Of a stretch of DNA of 64,000 bases, positions 53,865 through 61,341 are shown piece by piece (the first letter of the stretch is position 1; every line of letters starts with the position of its first letter). The position numbers and the translations under genes are program-made. The notes beneath the pieces are model-generated. The model made no database searches. It was not told the DNA's origin and worked only from the letters and a program-made list of their open reading frames with translations. The stretch is from NCBI GenBank assembly GCA_964446485.1, contig CAYUOU010000013.1:1-64000 (forward strand). Reading direction: 5' to 3'. Source of the DNA: JBDRRP01 sp964446485. Its GTDB lineage: Bacteria; Desulfobacterota; Desulfobacteria; Desulfobacterales; JBDRRP01.

Positions 53865-55961
53865 TCAGGCAATGTGGCCGGCCACCAGTTCAGACAGGTC
53901 GATGGCCTCCATCTGGCCTTCCAGCCCCGCCACCTTGATGGCATCTTCCATATTCACCAGACAGAAGGGGCACGCCGTAACGATCACGTTGGCACCCGCT
54001 TCGGCGGCCATTCGTACCCGGACGACCCCCATGCGTTCTTCTTCTTCAGGCTCGTAGAAGAGCATCATCCCCCCGCCGCCGCAGCAAAACGAACGGTCCC
54101 GGCACCGGGCCATCTCTACCCGGGTGAGACCGGGGACCGCGTCCAGTACAAACCGGGGTTCTTCGTAAAGGCTGTTGTGGCGCCCGAGGTAGCAAGGGTC
54201 ATGATAGGTGTAGCATTTGCCGTTGCCTGCCGTCTCCTTGAGGCGAAGGGTGCCGCCGCGAATGGCTGCGGCCATGATTTGGCTGATGTGGGCCACCGGC
54301 GGGACGCCCGTGTAATCGTTTTTCAGGGCATTGAAGGCGTGGGGATCGGCGGTGACGATGCGCTTGACGCCTGAGGTCCTGATGGCTCCGGTGTTCTGCT
54401 CACGCAGGTCCTGAAAGAGCATTTCCTCGCCAAAACGCCGCGCCTCGTGTCCGCTGTCTTTTTCTTCCTTTCCCAGGATGCCGTAGTCCACACCGGCGGC
54501 ATCCAGCACCATGGCGGTGGCCTGGGCGATGCGCTGCATGCGGTCGTCGTAGGAGGAAATGCTGTCCACGAAATAGAGGGTGTCGGCGCTGTCTCCGTTG
54601 CTCACCACCTTGACGGTGCACTGTTCCGCGAATGCCTTGTCCTTAATGGCCCAGTCGGCCCGTTTCTTTTCCATCTTGCCCCAGGGATTCCCCCGCTTTT
54701 CCAGCGCGCTCAGGGGCTTTTGCAGGCTTTGGGGCACCGCCCCGTCGTCAACCATACCGCGACGCAGGTCCACGATCTTGTCGATGTATTCGATTCCCAG
54801 CGGGCATTCCTGCTCGCAGGCGCCGCAGGTGGTGCAGGACCAGATTTCATCCTCTTCATAGACGTCGCCCATGAGCGGCTCGCTGTTCAGAAACGGCGCA
54901 CCCAAGGGATAAAAGGGGTGGTTTCTGAAGACACGGTCCCTGCCTTTGATGGAGATAAAGCGCGGAGACAACGGCCGCCCAACGGCATTGGCCGGGCAAT
55001 TGTCTGAGCAGCGTCCACAGTCGGCGCAGGAATAAAAATCGAGAATATGCTTCCAGGTGAAGTCTTCGACCTTTTTTACACCGAACGACTCCAGATCGTC
55101 CAGATCCGCGTCGCTGACCCCGTAGCGCACCGGCTTCACATTGCCGGTCTGCAGCCTCATGAACATCACGTTGAAAAACGAGGTGATGACATGAAAGTGT
55201 TTTCCCAGGGGCAAAAAGCACAGGAAGAAAAAGAACGTTAGATCATGGATATAATAGGACACCAGATGCACGGTTTGAAGCCGGGCCACCGGCGTGTCGG
55301 TCATGAGATACTGAAAGAGCCACGGCAGGGAAAGGGGTGCCAGCATGTGAGGCGTCATTCCCAGTTGCATCGCCGCGGCGGTCTCTGAAGCCTCGAACAG
55401 GCTTTCGGTCACCATGAGGGTCGCGATGAGCCCTAAAACAAACAACGCCTCACCGGTGTGGTCGTGGCCGTATTTGGCAGGGACCGCGTATCGGGCGGGC
55501 CTGACGATACCGCGGCGTACCGCTGCCACCACAACGCTGACGAACACCATGGTGGCCGCATAGTCTTTGAGAATGCTGTAGATGCTCCCGATGATCCCGT
55601 CAAACCCAGGGGGCACGAAGCCTGGGACGATGCCGATCACCACCAGTTGAAACGAACGCAGGCCCAGGATGAGAAAGCCCGCGAAAAGCATAATATGGAG
55701 GATGCCGGCGGTCATATAGCGGGGGTGGCGCCACTGAGCCAGCCAGATCTTCATCACGTTTTTGATGCGTTCCGGCCATCGATTGAAACGGTTATCCGGT
55801 GCCGCTTTCACCAGCGGTGCCAGTCGATATGCGATAATATAGGCAAACACCGCCACACCGATGATGGGAATCGCCAGGGAGAAAAGTACCGTTGGGATGA
55901 ACAGAAAAAAGGCTTGTGCCGGTCCTACCAGTGCGGTTTCCATAATGCGGTACCTCGTCAC
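53865..55961 (-). CDS. Membrane-bound Fe-S oxidoreductase (ETF:quinone oxidoreductase, EMO-like)
   Basis: This 698-residue protein has an N-terminal membrane part with about six helices, including haem-b-type NarI-like segments (about 20-320). Two 4Fe-4S motifs follow (CADCGRCSDNCP and CTTCGACEQECP). Two CCG domains follow; the second has HDPCYLGRHN, CCGGGG and TACPFC. The first has lost its cysteines (FVDS for the GC element, EKDSG for EKCTG, and TADPHAF for TACPHCF). It probably passes electrons from EtfAB to menaquinone in fatty acid and aromatic acid oxidation. A palindrome upstream matches one at the TetR gene. Confidence 0.9.
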   Translation of the reverse strand: MTRYRIMETALVGPAQAFFLFIPTVLFSLAIPIIGVAVFAYIIAYRLAPLVKAAPDNRFNRWPERIKNVMKIWLAQWRHPRYMTAGILHIMLFAGFLILGLRSFQLVVIGIVPGFVPPGFDGIIGSIYSILKDYAATMVFVSVVVAAVRRGIVRPARYAVPAKYGHDHTGEALFVLGLIATLMVTESLFEASETAAAMQLGMTPHMLAPLSLPWLFQYLMTDTPVARLQTVHLVSYYIHDLTFFFFLCFLPLGKHFHVITSFFNVMFMRLQTGNVKPVRYGVSDADLDDLESFGVKKVEDFTWKHILDFYSCADCGRCSDNCPANAVGRPLSPRFISIKGRDRVFRNHPFYPLGAPFLNSEPLMGDVYEEDEIWSCTTCGACEQECPLGIEYIDKIVDLRRGMVDDGAVPQSLQKPLSALEKRGNPWGKMEKKRADWAIKDKAFAEQCTVKVVSNGDSADTLYFVDSISSYDDRMQRIAQATAMVLDAAGVDYGILGKEEKDSGHEARRFGEEMLFQDLREQNTGAIRTSGVKRIVTADPHAFNALKNDYTGVPPVAHISQIMAAAIRGGTLRLKETAGNGKCYTYHDPCYLGRHNSLYEEPRFVLDAVPGLTRVEMARCRDRSFCCGGGGMMLFYEPEEEERMGVVRVRMAAEAGANVIVTACPFCLVNMEDAIKVAGLEGQMEAIDLSELVAGHIA

Positions 55962-56094
55962 AACTCATGAAACGTGGAAGGGGTTGCCACGGCCTTCGGC
56001 CGACCCGAAACATTGGGTCGTTTTGTCTACCGGTATCCCGTGTCAGGATGCCGAAGGCCCGGTCCAGTCGATAGCGATCATAATCGATGATAAA

Positions 56095-56112
56095 TGAATG
56101 AGCATTCATTCA
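56095..56112. promoter_or_regulatory. Predicted TetR operator, site 1
   Basis: TGAATGAGCATTCATTCA has perfect 7-bp arms (TGAATGA / TCATTCA) around a 4-nt centre. It lies 134 bp before the start of the EMO-like gene. The exact reverse complement is found at 58889-58906, at the start of the TetR gene. An 18-bp site duplicated this way is what an autoregulated TetR protein would need. Confidence 0.8.
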
Positions 56113-56268
56113 CCAGTTATCGAGCGTCGCCCGCCCTGTCAAGAGAAAAAATCCGCCAAAACTGAGCTGCATGCCGGCATACCGAGCATCGGAAGCACCT
56201 TCACTCCGGCCCATTACGCACACTTCAATCGAACTGTTCACACGTCCATGGGTCTGGGTTGATGGTGA

Positions 56269-58086
56269 TTATTTCCCGCAGAAAGCGTCTTCGGGTATCT
56301 CCACGGCAGCGCTGGTCATGGACAGGATGGCTTTCATTTTTCCGAAGGTCACCGGCAGGACGGCGCTGGTGAAGTACTCGGCACTTTTCAGCTGGCCCTG
56401 ATAAAAGGCCTCGTCCTTTTTCTTGGCGCCGCCGGCCAACTTCTCGGCGGCGATGCTGGCGCGCCACAGCAGCATCCAGGCCAACACCACGTCACCGGTC
56501 ACCTCGAGAAACGGGTGCGCATAAGCGAAAGCGGTCATCACCTGGGGTGACATGGCTGTTGCCCCCATGTGCATGGCCACTTCGCCAAGTTTATTGAGGT
56601 GTTTTTCCACAGCCGCAGCCATGGATTGCGTCGCTTCGTGCTCCTTGGCGGCGGCGATGGTCTGTTGCATTTCTCCCATCAGATCCATCACCGGCTTGCC
56701 CTTCTTCATGCCGAGTTTGCGGCCCAGCAGATCCATGGCTTGGATGCCGTTGGTCCCCTCATAGATCATGGTAATGCGGCAGTCCCTCAGGAGCTGCTCC
56801 TGGGGGTACTCCTTGATGAACCCGTAGCCGCCATAAACCTGCATTCCCTCGCTGCAGACCTCGAAGGACCTGTCGGTCACGTAGCCCTTGGCCACCGGCG
56901 TCAGGACTTCGATGATCCCCTGGTATCTTTCCTTTAATTCCGGGTCATCGCAAGTGTGGACCTTGTCGTCGCAATAAGCCACGTAGTAAAGCAGGCTGCG
57001 GATCCCCTCCACATACGCCTTCATGCGCAGCAGCATGCGCCGCACATCGGGATGCTGAATGATGGGGACCGCCGGGGCCGTTTTATCCATCATCGTGAGC
57101 AAGTTTTTACCCTGGACCCGCTCACGCGCATAGTTAACGGCATTGAGGTAGGCATTGGTAGCGCAGGCAAATCCCTGAAGGCCCACCAGCAAACGGGCTT
57201 CGTTCATCATCAGGAACATGGCCCGCATGCCTTTGTTCTCTTCACCCAGCAGGGTGCCCCGGCACTGGCCTTTACCGCCGAGCGTGAGGCTGCAGGTAGA
57301 GTTGCCATGAATGCCCATTTTTTCTTCGATGCCCGTGCACACCACATCGTTGGGCTCGCCGAGGCTGCCGTCATCATTGACCCAGATCTTGGGGACCAGG
57401 AAGAGGCTGATTCCCGGCGTGCCTTCGGGGGCCCCTTCGATACGGGCCAGTACCGGGTGGATGATATTCTCGGACAAATTGTGGTCACCACCGGAGATGA
57501 ATATTTTACTGCCGGTGATGGAATAGGTGCCGTCATCGTTTTTTACCGCCGATGTGGTGAGCGCGCCGACATCTGAACCGGCCTCGGGCTCGGTGAGCAG
57601 CATGGTGCCTGTCCATTTCCCCGAGTACATATTTTTCAGATACAACCGCTTTTGCTCGTCTGTTCCGAAGGTTTCCACCAGCTTGCCGGCGCCATGGGTC
57701 AACCCGGGATACATCATGAAGGCAAAATTGCCTCCCACGAGATAGTCGCTGGCCGCCATGGCCACCGTTTTTGGCATCCCCTGTCCGCCCCATTCGGGGT
57801 CTTCGCTCATGGCCAACCATTCGCCGTCCCGGATCAACTCGAAAGGTTTGCGAAAGCACTCGGGGACCGTCACCACGCCGTTGTCCAGGGAGCAACCGAC
57901 TTCGTCTCCCTCCTTCTGGGTGGGCAGGATCTCTTTGATGGCCAGCGTTCGTGCTTCCTTGATGATCATGTCTATGGTCTTCTTATTGAATTCAGCGAAC
58001 TTGTCATGGGCGCTGAACTGGTCGACCGACAGTTGCTCGTGAAGCACGAACTGGATATCCCGCAGGTCTGCAATTTGCTGTGCCAT
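56269..58086 (-). CDS. Acyl-CoA dehydrogenase
   Basis: This 605-residue acyl-CoA dehydrogenase has all three usual domains. N-terminal and middle parts contain EPEAGSDVGALTT and GTYSITGSKIFISGG (flavin and substrate region). The C-terminal part has the ACD signature in MIYEGTNGIQAMDLLGRK, where the glutamate is the expected catalytic base. About 70 residues follow it, as in the longer AidB-like and very-long-chain subgroups. It transfers electrons to EtfAB. The chain-length preference cannot be called. It is 307 bp from the EMO-like gene, with operator site 1 between them. Confidence 0.93.
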   Translation of the reverse strand: MAQQIADLRDIQFVLHEQLSVDQFSAHDKFAEFNKKTIDMIIKEARTLAIKEILPTQKEGDEVGCSLDNGVVTVPECFRKPFELIRDGEWLAMSEDPEWGGQGMPKTVAMAASDYLVGGNFAFMMYPGLTHGAGKLVETFGTDEQKRLYLKNMYSGKWTGTMLLTEPEAGSDVGALTTSAVKNDDGTYSITGSKIFISGGDHNLSENIIHPVLARIEGAPEGTPGISLFLVPKIWVNDDGSLGEPNDVVCTGIEEKMGIHGNSTCSLTLGGKGQCRGTLLGEENKGMRAMFLMMNEARLLVGLQGFACATNAYLNAVNYARERVQGKNLLTMMDKTAPAVPIIQHPDVRRMLLRMKAYVEGIRSLLYYVAYCDDKVHTCDDPELKERYQGIIEVLTPVAKGYVTDRSFEVCSEGMQVYGGYGFIKEYPQEQLLRDCRITMIYEGTNGIQAMDLLGRKLGMKKGKPVMDLMGEMQQTIAAAKEHEATQSMAAAVEKHLNKLGEVAMHMGATAMSPQVMTAFAYAHPFLEVTGDVVLAWMLLWRASIAAEKLAGGAKKKDEAFYQGQLKSAEYFTSAVLPVTFGKMKAILSMTSAAVEIPEDAFCGK

Positions 58087-58219
58087 GGTGGGTCATCTCC
58101 TTAAATGTGGGGGGGTTAATCATTGCTATGGGGTTGCACCCTTGTGTTTTATCGCGGTGCGGGTCTCTTCGCTGCAGTTCGACCGCGAACCGCCACTGCC
58201 GCCCGACGGCAGACAAAGA

Positions 58220-58903
58220 TCAGGCGGAGACGGCATCGCTGCCGTCTTCCGGATCACGACCTACGGCAATGCCGCGCATAAAGAGGTCCACCAGCGGCGC
58301 GGCCATGGACCCCAAATCATACTTGCCCTCCGAGTGGAGCCAGGTGTTGATCACCTCGTCCACGGCGCCGATGATAAAGCGTTTTACCAGGCCGACGTAA
58401 AGGTCCTTTCTGATACGCCCCTCCTGCTGCCCCTGCTCGAGGATTTCAGAGACCAAATCGTGGTAGAGTTTTGACATCTCGCGAATCTGCGCCTCACACA
58501 TACGGCTCATGCGGCGGGTCTCGGCCTGATATACCACTGCCATATAACGATCGCGCTGGAACTCCTCCAGATGATGCTGGATCAGGCAGCGGAGTTTTTC
58601 ATCGGCCCCCTGGGCTTCATCCACCACTTCCCGAAAATGGGCGAACACCTGGCGGGTCTTGTTGCTGAAAAAATGCGCCATGATGTCGTCTTTGTTCTTA
58701 AAATAAAGGTAAATGGTGCCATCTGCGACACCCGCCGCCCTGGCAATTTGACTGATGGTCGATTGGTGAAACCCCTGTTCGGCGAACACTCGGATGGCCG
58801 CATCCAGGATGCGCTGATACTTTCCGTTATTTTTCGCTCGGGTGCCGATGTCAAACCTCCTCACATGAATGCGCAGGGTCGATGGATATGAATGAATGCT
58901 CAT
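58220..58903 (-). CDS. TetR/AcrR family transcriptional regulator
   Basis: This 227-residue protein has an N-terminal HTH (IRVFAEQGFHQSTISQIARAAGVADGTIYLYFKNKDDIMAHFF) and a ligand-binding C-terminal domain. It is of the type that controls fatty acid degradation genes in response to acyl-CoA. The ATG at 58903 lies inside operator site 2. A strong AGGAGG is centred at about 58857 and is followed six bases later by an ATC codon in frame, but no ATG or GTG. A GTG at codon 14 is another possible start. The gene lies 133 bp upstream of the acyl-CoA dehydrogenase. Confidence 0.88.
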   Translation of the reverse strand: MSIHSYPSTLRIHVRRFDIGTRAKNNGKYQRILDAAIRVFAEQGFHQSTISQIARAAGVADGTIYLYFKNKDDIMAHFFSNKTRQVFAHFREVVDEAQGADEKLRCLIQHHLEEFQRDRYMAVVYQAETRRMSRMCEAQIREMSKLYHDLVSEILEQGQQEGRIRKDLYVGLVKRFIIGAVDEVINTWLHSEGKYDLGSMAAPLVDLFMRGIAVGRDPEDGSDAVSA

Positions 58904-58906
58904 TCA
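58889..58906. promoter_or_regulatory. Predicted TetR operator, site 2
   Basis: TGAATGAATGCTCATTCA is the exact reverse complement of site 1 at 56095-56112, with the same 7-bp arms. It covers the ATG at 58903, so binding here would block transcription start or early elongation of the regulator itself. This is the pattern of negative autoregulation. Confidence 0.8.
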
Positions 58907-59117
58907 TTTATCAAAGAGCCATTGCCGCTGTCAAGCCTCAAAATAATCCAGATCCAAAAAACTGTTTAAAAATTTTCACGTTTATTTTCAAATAGTTAAT
59001 AAACATTTTGCGGGTTAGCCCATCATTGGCCACCCTTCGCGAGGCCCGGGCATAAGCAGAATGAACTAATATTCAGCTCGCTTCCTAAATATGGACAATC
59101 GCAGCTGTCAACGATCT

Positions 59118-59256
59118 CAGCAGGCTGCTGAAAAACGTGAGGAGCGCAGGATAGACAAGGCGAAATCCGGTGGGAAGGCGGCAGCGGTGTGCCATCGTAT
59201 GGTGGCGAGGGTTTTGAATGAACGGATAGGGCGCTTTCTGTACCGACAGCCTGCTG
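59118..59256. repeat. 139-bp element with 10-bp terminal inverted repeats
   Basis: CAGCAGGCTG (59118-59127) and CAGCCTGCTG (59247-59256) are exact inverted copies. The unit begins GCAGGCTGCTGAAAAACG, a type of dispersed sequence found near mobile elements in deltaproteobacteria. It has no coding potential and fits a small non-autonomous inverted-repeat (MITE-like) element. Confidence 0.65.
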
Positions 59257-59260
59257 CGGG

Positions 59261-59368
59261 TCATTCCGTTTTTGGATGCGTCGTGTGTACCGGAAGCAAG
59301 ACGGTGAACGTGCTCCCTTCCCCGGGAGCGCTGGCCACCTCGATGTGGACAACGGTGAGCGCAGTTCC
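59261..59368 (-). pseudogene. Histidine kinase C-terminal remnant
   Basis: On the minus strand 35 codons read GTALTVV followed by HIEVASAPGEGSTFTVLLP and VHTTHPKTE before a stop at 59261-59263. The middle is the usual G2-box end of a histidine kinase ATPase domain (G-H-I-x-V-x-S-x-P-G-x-G-T-x-F). The preceding GTG-L-G-L element is damaged (GTALT), and the rest of the gene is gone. It lies directly beside the 139-bp inverted-repeat element, so an insertion or deletion event is likely. Confidence 0.75.
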
Positions 59369-59725
59369 TTAAACGCATAAAGCGTTGCCATTCTCATTTT
59401 GCTATCCTATCGGGATTATGCGGATAGTTGTGTATGACAAAAATTCCAAGGTCAACCCAAGTCATTCCTCAAACCGCATTATATTGGCAACAGTTCTCGG
59501 TCCAGATATACTCATCATATCGAAATGTTGGCGAAATTGTGATAGTGGCATTGTTACGAAGCATTTGTTTTGTGGATTTGGGTAACAGTTGAAATTCATT
59601 GTTTTTTAGGCATGTAACGGATATTATTCCCCAATTGGTCTTATTAGAAAACTGTCGATGGATTGTTTATTGCGACTTCGTTTTTATGGCGGGCTGCACA
59701 GGTAGCATACAGGAGGATTCTTCCC

Positions 59726-61027
59726 GTGGATAATTGCAGAAGATTCGGTTTGACCGGTGTGTGTTTGTTGTTGTTTGGCATCACAGCAAACGCGCGTGCC
59801 GAGACCCTTTATGAGGCCGTCCAGCAGGTCCTGACGACGAATCCACAGGTCAGGGTCCAGGTTTATAACCGGCTGGCTGCGGACGAAGATCTGCGGGGCG
59901 CAAAATCGGGCTTCTACCCGACCCTGCGTGCAGAAGCGGGTGCCGGAGTCGCCCGGCACCGCAAGCCGACTGACGAAGATCTCGATCCCCGTGAAGTGGT
60001 GCTGACCCTGAACCAGAACCTGTTCAATGGCTTCGGCACCTACCACAAAATCGGACAGCAAAAAGCGCGGGTCGAAGCGGCTGCCTACCGGGTCCAGGGA
60101 ACCTCCGAAGCATTGGCGTTGGAAGTCTGCCGTACCTACCTGAACGTGCTGCGGATGCAGCAGTTAAAGCAGTTTGCCAAGGAAAACCTCGATATCCACG
60201 CCAGGATTCTCGCAAAAGTTCAACAACGCAGCGATTCCGGTGTCGGCACCAAGGCCGATACCGAGCAGGTCAAAGGCCGGCTGGCCCTGGCCCAGTCCAA
60301 CTTCCTGGTTGCTGAAACCAACCTGCAGGATGCTTACAGCGCCTACCTTGCGGTGGTCGGTCATATGCCGGAGACCCTGGTCGATCCTGCCTCCCCGGGC
60401 AACGCGATGCCCGCCGATTCAGACGCGGCAATTGCCCTGGCAGTGCAGAATAGCCCGAACATCAAGGCTGCCGTCTCGGATCTGATATCCCGAGAGAAGC
60501 AGTACTCGGCCCTGCAGTCTCCCTATTACCCGAGCGTCGACGTGGTGGTTGAGCAGCGTTGGGACGAGGAGGTCACCGCCGTGGACACAGAGCGGGATGA
60601 GACCACGGTCATGCTGAAGATCAGCTACACCCTGTTCAGCGGTTTCAGCGATTCCAGTCGTAAAGGCAGTGCCTTGCAGCAGGTCAGCGCGGCAAAAGAA
60701 AGCCGCAATGAAGCTGAGCGCAAAGTCGTCGAGTCGGTGCGGCTCTCCTGGGTGGCTTACCAGTCCAACCAGACCCGGACCAAACTGCTCGAGGACCGGG
60801 TCAGGTACAGTCGTGAAACGGCCACGGCCTATGCCCAGCAGTTTGAGCTGGGGCGACGCACTCTGCTTGATGTCCTGAATGCCGAGGCCGAAGTGACCAG
60901 TGCCAAGTCGGAGTTGACCGGGGCGGAATATGATCTTCTGCTTGCCCAGTACCGCGTGTTGAGCGGTACCGGTGGACTAGTTGACTATTTTGGTCTAGAA
61001 TGGCCGCACGAGAGCGTTGTCGAGTAA
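59726..61027 (+). CDS. TolC-family outer-membrane channel (LapE-like)
   Basis: This TolC-type outer-membrane efflux protein has a signal peptide (LTGVCLLLFGITANARA) and two OEP repeats rich in helical heptads. It includes LNQNLFNGFGTYHKI and ISYTLFSGFSDSSR, the strand-loop elements of the beta-barrel. The frame is open from 59663, but the GTG at 59726 is preceded by AGGAGG with 9-base spacing, so I use it (433 residues). As the gene directly upstream of a LapA-like adhesin, it is likely the LapE-type outer-membrane channel of a type I secretion system. The inner-membrane parts (LapB and LapC) should follow the adhesin, outside this window. Confidence 0.88.
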   Translation: MDNCRRFGLTGVCLLLFGITANARAETLYEAVQQVLTTNPQVRVQVYNRLAADEDLRGAKSGFYPTLRAEAGAGVARHRKPTDEDLDPREVVLTLNQNLFNGFGTYHKIGQQKARVEAAAYRVQGTSEALALEVCRTYLNVLRMQQLKQFAKENLDIHARILAKVQQRSDSGVGTKADTEQVKGRLALAQSNFLVAETNLQDAYSAYLAVVGHMPETLVDPASPGNAMPADSDAAIALAVQNSPNIKAAVSDLISREKQYSALQSPYYPSVDVVVEQRWDEEVTAVDTERDETTVMLKISYTLFSGFSDSSRKGSALQQVSAAKESRNEAERKVVESVRLSWVAYQSNQTRTKLLEDRVRYSRETATAYAQQFELGRRTLLDVLNAEAEVTSAKSELTGAEYDLLLAQYRVLSGTGGLVDYFGLEWPHESVVE

Positions 61028-61341
61028 AACATGTTCCGGAGGCCGCTGGCGGCCCGGAGTCCCTTCGCAACAAAGATCCTGATGCCGGCAGTCTCTGGTG
61101 CTTTCTCGATGGTTTTCGCATCGTGCTCTGAAAAGCCGGCAGGGAGTGGGGGGCGGATTTCATCACGGATCGGTCCTGAACGACGTAAGCCGGGCAACGG
61201 CCTGAGTTGCTTTCCCCACCTTCTTTTGTCGTGAAAAGTTAAATGGTTGTCGCCTGACGACAAGGCGAATTCCTATAAGTTCTGCGAAAATAAGGGCAAG
61301 CGAAAATTTGCCAACAGCGATACCAGACCTGGAGACACCCA
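61028..61341. other. Intergenic region before the giant adhesin
   Basis: This 314-bp region holds an imperfect GGCCG-CTGG-CGGCC hairpin just after the TolC-family stop (about 61035-61060) and TTGTCG-cctga-CGACAA at 61247-61263. Neither is followed by a T-run. A promoter for the adhesin may lie here, but I cannot place it with confidence. No gene is supported. Confidence 0.45.

Larger units (their letters stand above)
58904..59725. other. Intergenic region between the TetR and TolC-family genes
   Basis: These 822 bp contain operator site 2 at the edge, an inverted-repeat element (59118-59256) and a histidine-kinase remnant (59261-59368). They also hold an AT-rich part before the TolC-family gene that should contain its promoter. 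I see no intact gene. Confidence 0.5.

Noticed and set aside
61031..61234. 67-codon open frame between the TolC-family gene and the adhesin
   Set aside because: No conserved pattern, no ribosome-binding site; it is more likely non-coding.
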